The translations under genes and the position numbers were made by a program. This document shows, piece by piece, positions 1 to 13,320 of a stretch of 64,000 bases of DNA (positions are counted from its first letter, which is position 1; each line of letters begins with the position of its first letter). A model generated the notes under the pieces. That model was given only the letters and a program-made list of their open reading frames with translations, was not told where the DNA came from and did not search any database. This DNA comes from Primulina eburnea (lineage: Eukaryota; Streptophyta; Magnoliopsida; Lamiales; Gesneriaceae): contig NC_133106.1 in assembly GCF_022965805.1 (NCBI RefSeq), positions 36,259,913 to 36,323,912 on the forward strand. The letters are read 5' to 3'.

Positions 1-647
1 CAAACTCATCAGCTCCAAAATAAAAATTTACAAATTCTGAAAATTTATATTTATTTTAGGTAATATGTTGAAAATTGGATGTATAAACACTTTCCTATTA
101 TGCATATTTATGTACTGAACTGAAATGAATATTAAAAAATCATATTTATTTTTTCATTTTGATTTTGAAATTTATAAAAGGTATCTAGAGTTTAACAGTA
201 CGATCATTAAAAAATGAGTTATTTTAGAATCGAAATAAAACATGAACTCAAATTTAAATTATTTTGTTTGAGCTCGATGTTAAGCCAAAACTATAATTAC
301 ATGTATAAGTTAAAAATCAAATTCATAAAAGTTACACTATTGTTTTTCAATTTCAGTCGATATTTATGCATGCAACTGTTAGTAGACGGACAAAAACACA
401 TCTTATTTCATACAACAGAAATTATTATAAGAATCTATTTTAATAAATTACAAAAATAACTAATTAATGTATTTTAGTTATAATTAATAACTTAAAGATT
501 TTAAAATATTAATTAAGTAAAAAATTTATGCACTCCAACAATTACGAGTGCGTGGGCTACCAGTAACTATTAATTTTCTTAATAATAAAAAAAACAATTG
601 CAAAGAGAATATTATATTTAACAAAATTTTCTCCAACTGGCATCTAA
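1..647. other. Intergenic AT-rich DNA, no gene seen
   Basis: Very AT-rich sequence. The short open frames here have no recognisable similarity, biased composition only, and no splice or promoter context. Nothing else is supported. Confidence 0.6.
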
Positions 648-720
648 TCCGTTGTAGTCTAGTTGGTCAGGATATTCGGCTCTCACCCGAAAGACCCGGG
701 TTCAAGTCCCGGCAACGGAA
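648..720 (+). tRNA. tRNA-Glu(CTC): tRNA-Glu (anticodon CTC)
   Basis: A 73-nt cloverleaf can be folded by eye. The acceptor stem pairs TCCGTTG (648-654) with CAACGGA (713-719), and the discriminator base is A720. The anticodon stem TTCGG/CCGAA encloses the loop CTCTCAC, with anticodon CTC at 682-684, which reads GAG codons for glutamate. The T arm carries GGTTCAAGTCC, so the internal B box is intact; the A box region TAGTCTAGTTGG is also normal. The CAA-containing stretch just upstream and a TTTT run at 739-742 fit plant Pol III start and stop signals. No intron and no CCA are encoded, as expected for a nuclear tRNA. It stands alone between AT-rich DNA and the RPL11 pseudogene. Confidence 0.95.
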
Positions 721-807
721 GATATTCATTGTGGTATATTTTAGTTCTCTTGTATGTTTTTTGTTTCTGAATTTGATCAAAACTTTGATCCCTGAAATTG
801 GCTGCAG

Positions 808-1850
<1,043 letters not shown>

Positions 1851-2725
1851 GGTACTACTCATATCATCAAGGCGGTTAATCGTGCTTGACTTTGGACAAT
1901 TATGAGATGATTAATCCCTGATAAGTTTCTTAGGGTCTGTGTGAACGAGGATATAAGCACAATGGAAAGACCTGTGTTAGTATGAGGGCAATCGTTGAAT
2001 CTGAGACGTTACATTTTTTTTAGCGAGGTAAGGAAAATGAATGGATGCTAGCTATATCAAAAAATATTGTTAATCAAGAATAATAAAGACGAGATTGAAT
2101 CCATGTATTTGGCCCATCAGGAATGTTGAAATGAAATGCAATTTGGTGAAGTATTTTTTATTTTATGTTTTGATCTTCTTTGAGTTTGAAGTTATTTTTT
2201 CCATGTTGGCGTTTGAAGGAGTTGGATGGTAAAATACTATCAATCATGGTAATTATCATTGAGATAGTGATCATGATAAAACTTTGAGTTTATCATGATA
2301 AATAGTGCAGCATGTAAAACCAAACAATTTGAGTGGCTGAGAATTGTCAAATTAAGGATAAAATATAATGTATCTTACATGTGATAATCAAAAAATTAAG
2401 GTAATAACACCAAGAAAGATGTGCGTCATACCTACCGAAAAAGAACTCATATTCATGTTATGTTAAATCAACTTTTATAAAGACAAAGCATGAGCTAGCC
2501 CAATAAAAAACATCACATGTATCTCCAATCTCAACACATGAATTAATAGTCAAATTTTGATTCTAAATCATGCTATCCATATCCACTCCATGATTGCAAA
2601 AATCCAGAAATGTCTCCATCAAACTACTCTTTTATATTCATTCCAAGATTCCCGACTAGTTATTGTTCTAATCACTTCATTAAATTATATATTCTACATA
2701 TCCTATAAGGTATGATCAAAATCAA
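1851..2725. other. Intergenic, no gene seen
   Basis: AT-rich spacer between the RPL11 pseudogene and the small gene that follows. It presumably includes the promoter and 5' leader of the latter; no clear TATA box was chosen. Confidence 0.5.
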
Positions 2726-3151
2726 ATGTCTGTCCCTGAAATCTCATCCCCAGCTCAAATCTTGGCCCATTCCTCACAGAGGATTCAGTTGGTGTCCAAA
2801 TCTGTATCCCAAAGACTACTTTCCAAGTTTTATGATGTTTCAGAATTCAACTTTGATTACACACAAAGTGCGCTGTGGTCTCCTCCCGTGCCAAGAGGCG
2901 CTTTCTTAGCCTCGCCGGGCCGGATTTTCACCGAACAAGATATGGTGGTTAAGCTAAGAAGAGCCCTGGAAGCTCATCAGAGACGAAGATCCAGGCTTTC
3001 TTTTAATGTCAGCATACGCTACATTTATTTTTTCTTCGTTTTCTTCAACAGAAAATGCAAGAAAAGTAACTGGAGAAAATGGTGTTATGTTAATGTAATG
3101 GATTTTCGCGACTTTGCGCAGGCATGTTTGTGTTCTCCAAAGAGATGCTGA
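2726..3151 (+). CDS. Small conserved plant protein of unknown function (2 exons)
   Basis: Proposed CDS join(2726..3007,3122..3151), 103 residues. Exon 1 runs from ATG 2726 to an Asn codon; the intron starts GT at 3008 and ends AG at 3121 in phase 0; exon 2 encodes ACLCSPKRC and stop. The unspliced frame also stays open through the intron but becomes low-complexity (YIYFFFVFF), which argues for splicing. The protein has a polar N-terminus, a central stretch with [21 protein letters not shown] and [10 protein letters not shown], a basic segment with several Arg ([13 protein letters not shown]), and a Cys-rich tail. I have the impression that short plant proteins of unknown function share the WSPPVPR and basic/Cys ends, but I cannot name a family. 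No signal peptide or membrane segment is seen. An overlapping frame from 2712 is a shadow. Confidence 0.68.
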   Translation: MSVPEISSPAQILAHSSQRIQLVSKSVSQRLLSKFYDVSEFNFDYTQSALWSPPVPRGAFLASPGRIFTEQDMVVKLRRALEAHQRRRSRLSFNVSIRYIYFFFVFFNRKCKKSNWRKWCYVNVMDFRDFAQACLCSPKRC

Positions 3152-6122
3152 TGATAAAGATTTAAGAAGTCGGGCATACATAATTTTATCTATATTCTAA
3201 TATTCTGTGTACACCATATTTAAGTTAATTTATAGGAATGAAATTTTACTCTGCACGTAACATCTGTCAAGAAAATTCGAGACGAGTGTACTAGAATTGA
3301 GAAAGTATCATTGTATTTATTGAGGGATTTATTATGATTGTTGGGGTCAAGCCTGAGGTTAGAATCGAGACAAGAAACAACAAAAACCATCAAGTTTAGA
3401 TCGTACATACATTATCCAACTTTAATGCATTAATGATCCATGTGAAATATCCGTATAGATTGTATTAGTATATGCTTGGAATGTGCCAATGTGGAATCTA
3501 GTCTATTTGTGATTCATCAACGGACCAGGATGTGACCCAAGGGGATAATGTGGATTCCAATGTAAAAGAAATTACTTTTTCCAGGTGTGCTGATGAAAAA
3601 CTTATATTATAGACATATTTTTTCAAAACCTGCACTTGAGATATATCCTTTTGTTTTTTATGCAGATGGCTGTTAACCAAGCTCGCCTTTGGCCTCTGCC
3701 AAGTCGCCCTTGCCTTGCTAATACCGTAGAAAAATTTGGATACCTGTTCAAAGTTTCTACGCCAAAACTGTAATGAATTCTTTTAGCAATATGAATCAAC
3801 CATAATATTAAAACGATTACGCGTTCGTATTGTACAGCCAATCCTTGTATCGAAACTATCTAAGATTTAAGAGTTATATAAACATTAGATTTTTAATGCA
3901 CCGCACCCAATAATTATCGATAAATGAGACGCTTGGATGCAATAGGAAATAACGACCTGAATTCACAGTGGACTCAAGAGTGAATGAAATACTTCGGAAT
4001 TTGAATGGCCGCACAACTGTAGGACCATGCTAGCTAAAGTTCCAAGTGTAATTCTCTCAGAACTGGTAAGAATCTAGCCTGCAGTAATCCCACCAGACTT
4101 TACAGATGTGTCTTTTTTGCGTAGCCTTTCCTTTAGCCCAAAGACCGACCCCACCAGCACCACCCCTCCTCGCAGGGCGTTCTGCACTTGGACCAAAGTT
4201 AATATGCATCTGTCATGTCATTTTCACAAGCAAAAATTTTCAAAATGGCAAACCAAATCCAAGTACAACCTAACCCCAAGTGCCTATCTACTTTTGTGTA
4301 TGACGATGAAACCGACAGTTGTAACCATTTGATAAACACAGTAAACTAATCAAACTTTATTCATATTAGTTTTTTAAGTTAGTAGGTGCATGTTTTTCAT
4401 TGTTTTGGACAAGTTTGATGTTTTACTGTTACTTTTGTAGATATAGTTATGTCTCAGTTTATTTGCTCATACATGTCTGGTGTATTTGTACTTGAACACT
4501 TTTGATCTATGAATTTATTTTTACTGGAAAAAAACCACTAAACATTGCAACATAAGGTACCTGAACAACCCAGTTGGATCCGAATTAAACCGCTTGAGGT
4601 GAGTCACCGATTCCTGCCATAAATTACTATGCCCTCACTACTCAGCACTTTGGTCGTTGGATTGGGCATTGTACGATGTAAAATGTGATGTCTGACAATA
4701 TTCTATACAAATGTATCAAAAGGTGCTTAAATTGGACTTTGACCTCTATCAAGTACCCAACTACATCTCACTACTAAATCTTCGTAGTTAATTCGCGTAC
4801 AAATATACAAGACGTCTCCACCTCAAAATCACTCCCGGCCCTGTAAAACATTTTCTCTACCAATTTTTAAACCTACCTAGAATGGTGAAAAGGAATGAGT
4901 TCCTTGGTTTTATTGATAATTTTTTCTACTTTAATCTCGTCTTTGCATGGACCAAAGCTTTCAATTAAAGTGTCGCATGATAAGATCCTCCGTCTTGAGT
5001 AGATATGTTATATTTCCCAGCGATCCCCCATCTTGAGTAGATATGTTATATTTTCCGGCGCTTGCGTCGATGCCTGGCAAGAAAGGTCACGCTGTTGCTG
5101 TTGATGAGAAGCTCATCGCTCGCCATCTCTCTCCGATCAGTCCCAAGCCCCGGGCAGGCCATTAGCCATGTACAAATTTCAAATTTCGTGCTGCCATTAT
5201 ATTCATTTTCCTTTCCAGTTTCCACCATAGTTTTGGCTTTGGTTGATAATTACATGTTCAAAGGGTTAATTCAACAGGTGACAGTTGATCTGTAAACATG
5301 GAAGTGAGTGTATAGCATGTAGATATATATACCTGGTTATATAGTTCTGTACATCTGAGTTTACTTATAATAACCAAAATATTATTTTTTTGGCATTTTC
5401 AGGATCAATTCTGAAACTGTGTTACTGGTACATGGATTAATTTTTATTTGAGTACATAAACGTCTTACAGAATATAAATGAAAATTTGAAATTAAATTGA
5501 TCAGAATATTTTGCTGGAAAGAAATTAACATGTAACATAATTAGTTACAACTATTATAATATACGAAAAATAATTTATTTACCTTCTTACATGTCATTGG
5601 GGAAGTGAATATCCTTTTTAAAGGTGGTTTAAAAGATATAGATATTGGTTTAATTTCTCGTATATCTCTTGGAACATGCTCCTTCAGATAATATTACTAG
5701 GTTCAACCGTTCAACTACTGACTACTTAAACAGAACGATTCCAACTGTGTCCATCCACAAAATCTTAATACCGGCACTAACATTTGTAACCATCACCAAA
5801 ATTTCCTCTGCTAAAATCATACTTGATCTGTCAAAAGAGACAAACTATGTGTGAAGTTACAAATATGAGCACATCTCGAACTAGGTCCAGAATTTACATG
5901 TATAGAACGAACATAGCTTTTTAAGTATGTCACAGGCTGCAGGTAGGAGCAAGATGGGAACCTAATTCTCCCAAATAAATATGGGAAGACGTGATTCGAC
6001 TCGACTCTGTCATAAGTGAGGCTCATTTCAACAATAACTTGCGACAGATGTGTAAACTATGCTACGACGGTACGAAGAGCAGATTCAGTTGTATCTGTGT
6101 ACCATATGCAATATTTTTTGTA
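3152..6122. other. Intergenic, includes 3' flank of ERD2
   Basis: No confident gene. A short Met-starting frame at 5071 (MPGKKGHAVAVDEK...) has coding-like composition but stops after 31 codons and is not recognised. The part just before 6123 must hold the 3' UTR of the minus-strand ERD2 gene. A local tandem duplication at 4983-5060 is listed separately. Confidence 0.5.
4983..5060 (+). repeat. Two-copy tandem duplication, about 39 bp
   Basis: Two adjacent copies of a unit containing CTTGAGTAGATATGTTATAT, differing at a few positions, at about 4983-5021 and 5022-5060. Confidence 0.7.
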
Positions 6123-9085
6123 TCAGGCTGGCAACTTCAGTTTCACTTTGTTTTTCCAGCTGCAATAACGCGGTAAAATCTCTTTAACGATGGGATTATT
6201 CAGATACTTATGAGGCCGGAGAGCTATATTTTCAAGAGGGGTTCCTCACCTGATGAAGTAATAGTAGAAAAAGTCTGCATACAGAGCTGTTTGGAGAAGC
6301 CCAGAGACGCAGGCTGGCAAAAGAAGAAAGATTGTTAATAATCAGAACAAATAAAAAAAAACTCATCCAACAGTTCTATAACCGTGACTTACAAATCCAT
6401 CGAGTGAAATGCTGCTCTGTGAAGTAGCGGTATACCCAGTTCAGGATGTAGAATGCTCGATAGGCACTGTGCAGCAAAAAGATGAGAGGGTTTCAGCCAG
6501 TTAACATTACAAAAATGTGATCTATTTGATCCGTAAATTTTAGAAAACAGGCAAAATACATGAGAGAATAAGTAGCGCATGATGCCTCAGCAGATGAAAT
6601 TACATGAATCAACAATCGAAAGTCCGCAGGCAGGTAGTATTGGGAAAATTTAGCAAACACAGCTCTTGCCGGTATGTATATTTGGACAAAAAATATTTTG
6701 AAGTTTAAATTTTCCAGCCACCAGTAAAATAGAAAATTGAAATTACCCGAGAAAGAAAACATATTGTCCAGCCAGATTGTCCACATTTCCACTTCTTTGC
6801 AAGAGAACCAATTGTGGTAGAATTGCAACAGCCTCCAAGTAAATTGAAAATGCCCAAAATATCTGGAATAGGTTTAATCAAAATTAACAATTAACATCAA
6901 ACCGCAATCACAAAAGCAACAAATGCAAACAAAAACAGTAAGTTCACCAATTTCAAAAAATGCCTGATTGACTCAACACAGCAAAGATAAATATCCAGCA
7001 GCACACTTAAAAGAGACCCATTGAAAGCCTTCCACCAAGGTCGTGTCATCCCAAGGGAAAAAAATTTTCGTGATGCCATGTGAAAGAGGACAAATACTTC
7101 ATGTCCCAAAGTCATAAATAATAAATGTTAGCTACAACCACCAAACTCAAAGTACCTAGATTCAAGAGGGCTTGTGTCGATGTAACAACAACCGGATGTA
7201 TGTTTTTTGCTCAAGTACAGAGACATGACATCTGGCTACTCAACAACAAATGAAAAGTAACATATTTATATTTTCAAAAAATTAAACTTTCAACACCATT
7301 TTTCAGCTAAGCAGAGTGAAAACCTCAAACCATCATCAAAGACCAAAGATTCTTTCTGACCTATGAAATTGTCGGGTAATGAGCATAACATTTTGGCAAC
7401 CAATTTCAATGGCAGGAGTGGACAAGTGCGAAATCAAGGATCAGAAGACATAAATTAGAGTTCTCAAAGACATAGACATAGCACATTAAGGCACTTGATA
7501 CAAAGCATATGCTAAATACCACAATCTGTAAATGTTATCTACTTCAAACAACATCAACTAATCAACATCTGAAAACAAAAAGGAGATGATCTGACCTCTT
7601 GAAATGTGAACTTCTCATGAACAAGAAGTGCCAAGAGAAAACAGAATACAACAAGTAAATCATGCCTAAAGGTGTCAAGCTCACGGTCATAGGAACGCCG
7701 CACAACGCGGTGAAACCGCATGCAATATACTATGGCCAAAGAGCTTCCCACAAACACCAACTTCATCAGAGTGTTGTACACTGAAATAAAGTCAGTAAAC
7801 AAATCCAGATACCGAGCCAAGAACACAATTGTATACAGTTCCTGCGTCCTCAATGAAATCCCTGAGAGCATAAATGACCATTAGTTTCACACCATCTAAT
7901 ATTAAAGATAAGCACTACCAAAGTCAGAATATACAATATATCACAATTTAATGTTTCACCAGTTCAAGGAACATATGCACACTATATAACTGTGACTGCA
8001 TGCGTTGTTTCTTACCGTAAGGACATCTATACACATAAATATCACAAAACCGATGACAAAAATGTGATCATTAGCTTTTAACTTGGGATGGGGATTTAGG
8101 GCAAGATTTATTTTATTTTTTAATGTAACCCATAAACTACCAACATTTTTTATTGAGACACACGCTCAACTGACAGTATTTAACAACACCATATGAGGAA
8201 TACATAAAATCACCTCTCGCAACCGATTCTTGATCACATCACAGGCAAGACAGAATTGAATCGCGCTAATACTTGTGTTAATGGACAACTGTGACAGTCA
8301 CTTAGCATTACAAACAGTAATAAGGCCAGTCAATTAGTACTGCTCGATGGAAGGAGATACATCAATACGAGTGAGGAAGAAAGATCTTTGGACACGGAAA
8401 GAAATCATAAATTATTGGTGTATGCCGTATGCGTAGACATAATACAGAGTTAAAGACTACTAGATAAAACAAAATGTGAGAAAAATATGTAATTGAGAGT
8501 AAAAATAATAATGAAAAGACGGGGGGAAAAAACTCTACAAATATCCAGATTTTTCCCACAGCAAGAAAAATGAGAACATCGTCCTAAATACCTAAATACA
8601 AAAAAAAAAAGATTAAAAATGCATAACCAAAAAAAAAAAAAAAAACTCCTGGCAATTTTAAAACCCTACCAGTTATTTTCTTATCTAATCCTACTTAACT
8701 ATAGGTCTTTTTTAAAAAAATAAATAAAATGGTTGACCAGCTACATTTTCGTAAATATCCCAACCCTACCACTCCATACCGTACGCGTTAGAATTAAGAA
8801 GTAACAGAATCGGTAAGCACTGCAATATAATCCTCGCAAAGCATAGAGCATCACCAGGAAGCGAAACCGAAATTCATTACCGCATTGCCAATCAATCAAT
8901 CAACTCATAATAGCTAGAATACAAACCCTAATACATGAACTCGTTTACCAATCAAATTGCGCCAACAACAAAGAACTCGAGCGGAATTACTAACCTGAGC
9001 ACGATTTGGTGGCATAAATTTTAAGGAGGAGGACCAAAATACTGATCAAATGCGTCATGTCACCAGCAAATCTAAACACATTCAT
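6123..9085 (-). CDS. ERD2: ER lumen protein-retaining receptor (K/HDEL receptor, ERD2)
   Basis: CDS complement(join(6123..6159,6250..6313,6393..6466,6747..6862,7596..7861,8995..9085)), 648 nt, 215 residues, the usual length of the family. All five introns are GT-AG and the phases join exactly. The protein starts MNVFRFAGDMTHLISILV and ends KLKLPA, without gaps against the plant family as I know it. Recognisable segments include KTQEL-type RTQELYTIVFLARYLDLF, RRSYDRELDTFRH, FWAFSIYLEAVAILPQLVLL, GNVDNLAGQYV, and ALYADFFYYYF near the end. It is an integral membrane protein with seven hydrophobic segments that binds escaped ER residents through their C-terminal H/KDEL at Golgi pH and returns them in COPI vesicles. 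Introns 1 (1.13 kb) and 2 (0.73 kb) are long and hold no other gene. It diverges in direction from the PUB17 pseudogene. No defect is seen. Confidence 0.97.
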
Positions 9086-11080
9086 GGCTGCGAAATCTCC
9101 AGTAAACCCGACAAATCACGTAAGGTTTCCTCTTTCCTTCGCTGTGTAGAATCAAAAAATGGGAGAAATTCCAAGTTAATCGGCCGAGTTGAGAAAAGGT
9201 TAAACCATAAATAAATGCAAAAATGAATTATTATTTAAATTAAAATAAATGGGATGGCAGCTGACGTGGAAGTCCGAAATCACTTTAGGGGCTTGAGTCC
9301 ACAAAAACGAACCACGTTTTCCCCAAATCGGCATTATTTATTTTATCTTATTATTACACGACACGACATTTATTTTGTGTTTCGAATGTGATGTCACAAA
9401 CATTTTTTTTTATAATACTGTTTCTATACTTTTTATATATTAACAAATTTAAAAATTAATAAATCACTAATTTATCTTCCAATTTTATATTAATAATATT
9501 TATGAAATAATTATTACCAAATCTATTAATTTATATTCGACTCATCACAAAATAAAAATTATAATTATATATTTTAATTTTAAACACATTTTTATAAAAT
9601 AAATTATTTCAATCTAAAATTAAGAATTAAGATATACATTATTCAATAAATAAAAATATAATAGATTCGTAATAATATATGTATACTTATAAGTTTAAAT
9701 GTATCTCTGTGTATGTATAAATGTATAGCGGTGGGGTGAGTTGATTACATCTTACATAGTAGGGGCACTACCTCATGATAGAATCAAGTGCCCAAATTTA
9801 GCCACACATACATGTGGTCTACTAATTTTTTTGTGTGAATCTTGTCCATCCAAATCATGTGGGGACATTGCCTCCACATGTAGCATCGAATCTACCAGTA
9901 GGGTGAATGGGTAAGTCCGCTGAATTTCAAGACTGACTTGATTGGGTATACAACATTTTAGCTTAATACGAGATCAAGTTTAGATTAAAAAATTACGAGA
10001 TATTTTCACAAGTCAATTTTGCAAAACAAATTTTTTATCTGACACGATCCATAAAAAATATTATTTTTTATTAAAAGTATTATTTTTTATTTTATATATG
10101 AATCAGATTGATTCGTCTCACAGATATAAAATGTATATATGATGAGAAGATATTACATTAAATATGCTCTTTGGAATTACAATAAATCAGCCAGCTTAGG
10201 ACTAACACCGAGTTCTATTGTGAAATTTATAAATCTAGCTTGGGGAAAAAATGCAGCATTATTTAAAAGGATATTCACATAGAATTAACGTTTGGATTTA
10301 TTTGGTCAACAATATATCTAATAGTCGGTCACACTTTTATATATTATTTTGTCTTTTATTTATTATTATTTTATCTTATAAATTAATTTGTGATATATAA
10401 AAAAAAGAGGGTGGAGAGATGGATGTAGAAATAATATCATATAATATAAAAAAAAACAGAGAAATGAAAACTATTAATTAATCCTTCCAAGAACACTGCC
10501 GATCCCCCTAAATCCACGATTATGTCTCTTATCCAGTCTCACTTCGCCTTGCCTTAAATTCTCGGTTGTGCCAACATCAAAAGAGCATAAACACTAGTAC
10601 TCCGTAAGCAAGCATATGTTCTGTTTTCTAACAAGGAGGCACCTTTACCCTTTTTTTTTATAGTAAAAACACACAAAAAATGGAATCTTTGAAATATATA
10701 TGAATATGGAGTAATAACTACGCACCTATGTTCTCTTACTTCTGAAAGCTTGGGCCAACGTCGATTTCAGGGAGGCTGCATTGAATTTTCCTTGAGAAAA
10801 CGTGAATCAACCTACTGAAATTCCAGTCATTTGATAATTACGCACAAATCCTATACCGTTTTATGTTACTGGTTTTTCGCTGCTTTCTTCTTCGAATTGC
10901 TTTTCCAACTTTTACCTGGAATCAGGAATCTGTAGTTATTCCTGTTTATATAAGATGCACTGCAAGACAATGGCCACACATCGTTTCACGCATTCTAGAA
11001 TTTATTTGAGCACGTTAATGACCCTTTGAGTATTTGCAACGTATTTGTAAAATTTTCGGTCGTATTAGTCATCGGCGGCG
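9086..11080. other. Intergenic between divergent ERD2 and PUB17 pseudogene
   Basis: Holds the ERD2 promoter and 5' UTR near 9086-9300 and then AT-rich DNA. A degenerate stretch near 10000-10140, with a SAAAAAGTATTA-like core and TTCGTCTCACAGATATAAA, looks like an old fragment of the MITE family described below. Nothing else is supported. Confidence 0.5.
10000..10140 (+). repeat. Degenerate MITE-family fragment
   Basis: Shares the order ACGATCCATAAAAAATATTA, a run of TATTATTTTTTATT, and GATTGATTCGTCTCACAGAT with the about 180-bp elements at 22.7 and 57.5 kb, but the ends are eroded. Confidence 0.4.
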
Positions 11081-13120
11081 ATGTTCCCATCGAGATAACT
11101 GTCGTTGACGGGGTTTCCTTTACCAGGGGGTACTCTGTCTAATGCTTCACTTTTGGAGACCCTGCTCGCGTTTTCTACAGAGCTGGTGTTAGCATTCTCC
11201 GATGCCACGCCTTTCTTTCAGCGAGGGAATTTCAGATATTTGATTCGGAAAATTCAGGTGATTTCTGTGATGGTGGATGCTATTCGCGACGTGGCGTTCT
11301 TGCAAGTGAATCCCACGATACTTTATGCTTGAAGGAGTTGTACTTGTCTCTTTATAGGGCGAAAATCTTGTTTATTATGTCAAAGGTTCGATTAAGTTGT
11401 GGCTGTTGCTTCAGAACCACTCGATGATCATTTTCATGATTTGAATCAGGAAATATCTGTCCTTTTGGATGTTTCCCCTCTTACAAAATGTAAGTTGCCT
11501 GTGGATGTTAAAGAACAAGTCGAATTGTTAAGATAACAATCAAGAAAGTCAAGATTGACCACTGATAGCCATGATGATTTGTTAAGGTCGAACTTTTATT
11601 ATATCTTGAATGCATTTGAAGAGGGGGGGATTCCCCATAGCAATGATTTGTACTCCTTTTTCGTAGAAAAGATTATGATTCGCAATGTAAGAAGTTGTAG
11701 AGTTGAGATTTAGTTCTTGGAGGAGCAGATTGTTAATCACGGCGGGGATATTGAACCTACGAAATCCTTTCTTAATGGATTCCTGGCTTGGATACGATAT
11801 AGTAGGTTCTTACTCTTTAGGTTTGAAGATGAGGAGGGAGAATTGGGAAGCTGGAACAAAAAAACGAAGAATTACTTTATTTCAAAGGAAATTTCTGAAA
11901 CATTTGCAGCGAGGGATTTTTGTTGCCCGATATCACTTGAAATGATGAAGGATCCGGTGGTAACATCTACTGGTCAGACGTATGATCGTCGGTCAATTTC
12001 GAGATGGATGGAAGAAGGACACCGTACTTGTCCCAAGACTGGACAGATGCTAGTTCATACTCAGTTGGTGCCGAAGATGCCTCTGAGAAATTTGATTCTA
12101 CGGTGGGGCATGGGTAATGGTATTTCATATGATCCACTCAAGAATGCAGATCCATCTTCTGAAAGTGCTGAGGCTGCTTCACGTAGCAAAGCTGTTGCTG
12201 AAGCTACAAAAGCCACAGTGGGCCTACTCGTCGAACAACTAGCTAATGGGATGCCTAGGGCAAAGACAGTGGCTGCCTTGGAGATTAGATTGCTGGCGAA
12301 AACGGGGAAGGAGAGTCGGGCTTGCATAGCTGAGGCTGGCGCTCTTTCTCTTCTGGAAATGCTACTCTCGTCTTTGGATGCTGTTGCACAAGAAAACTCC
12401 ATATAAAAGCAGGATCATGAATGTGGAAGGGTGTTTAGGAGCAATCGTTGAAGTTTTGAGATTCGGGCACACAATCGAGGCCCGAGAGAATGCTGCCGCA
12501 ACATTATTCAGCCTCTCTGCTGTTCATGAATTCAAGAAACAAATAGCCGAAAAACAAGGGGCGATTGAAACCTTGGCTGGACTGCTGAGAAATGGAACTC
12601 CCAGAGGTAAAAAAGACGCAGTTACTGCTTTGTTTAACCTATCAACTCACACCGAGACTTGTGCAAGAATGATAGACTCGGGGGCCATAATCGTGCTAGT
12701 TGACGCACTATGAGATGAAGGCGTGTCTGAAGAAGCCGCAGGTGATTAAACCTGATTGTTCGGCATCCAATAGGGGCTGAAGCTGTAGGAAGTGAGGAAA
12801 GGGCGGTCAGCGTGCTGATTGAAATGATGCAATGTGGCACTCCAAGGGGTAAAGAAAACGCTGTGGCAGCATTGCTCGAATTATGTAAGAGGCGGTAGTG
12901 CGGTGCGGCTACCACAGAGAAGGTTGTGAATGCACCGCCAGTGGCCAGTTTGTTACAGAGTTTACTATTTACAGGCACGAAAAGAGCCAGGAGAAAAGCA
13001 GCATCACTAGCTAGGGTATTCCAAAGGAGTGAGAATATGTTAGTAGCAGGGTATTCGATTTCGGGCGGGAACTCGACCGCGGCAAGGGATACTACGAGTG
13101 TATCCATCAGTATTCATATA
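11081..13120 (+). pseudogene. PUB17: PUB17-type U-box/ARM E3 ubiquitin ligase pseudogene
   Basis: An intronless gene in ruins; successive frames match the plant U-box protein PUB17 (ACRE276/ARC1-related) from end to end. N-terminal UND region: LIRKIQVISVMVD at about 11245, LKELYLSLYRAKIL, then SRKSRL, FVEKIMIRN and FLEEQIVNHGGDIEPT. The U-box is intact (about 11910-12070: FCCPISLEMMKDPVVTSTGQ, TYDRRSISRWMEEGHRTCPK). Armadillo repeats follow: AVAEATKATVGLLVEQL, LEIRLLAKTGKESRACIAEA, ENAAATLFSLSAVHEFKKQI, GTPRGKKDAVTALFNLSTH, GTPRGKENAVAALLELC, and the end FTGTKRARRKAASLARVFQR. Breaks: stop at 11096, a frame change before 11330, several stops at 11400-11700, loss of about ten codons plus frameshift at 12403, stop at 12711, and more frame changes at 12740-12930. 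The longest open remnant is 11717-12406 (U-box plus first ARMs). Known members promote defence-linked cell death; this copy is not expected to work. Confidence 0.95.
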
Positions 13121-13320
13121 TTCTACTCTCCTTCCTTATATTCGAATTTGTCAACGTCTACCTGCTCAACAAATGTCCACGCGCCATCAAATTCCACTCT
13201 CCTTCCTTATATTCGAATTTGTCAACGTCTACTTGTTCCACAAATGTCCACGCGCCATCCTTCACCGCGTAAATTCCACTCTCCTTCCTTATATTCAAAT
13301 TTGTCAACGTCTACCTGTTC
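13121..13320 (+). repeat. Three-copy tandem repeat at the tail of the PUB17 pseudogene
   Basis: Units of about 70-82 bp starting near 13121, 13191 and 13273, each with CTCTCCTTCCTTATATTC, AATTTGTCAACGTCTAC and (copies 1 and 2) AAATGTCCACGCGCCATC. The first copy continues the pseudogene's C-terminal Ser-rich frame, so the array probably grew from its 3' end. Confidence 0.85.

Noticed and set aside
5071..5166. Short frame MPGKKGHAVAVDEK... with coding-like composition
   Set aside because: Only 31 codons, no recognised family, no splice continuation found.
6493..6828. 111-codon minus-strand frame in the ERD2 gene
   Set aside because: It runs out of frame through ERD2 exons 3-4 and intron; the spliced ERD2 model explains this region.
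12061..13107. Long minus-strand frames at 12061-12402 and 12634-13107
   Set aside because: They are antisense shadows of the PUB17 ARM-repeat region; their composition mirrors the sense codons.
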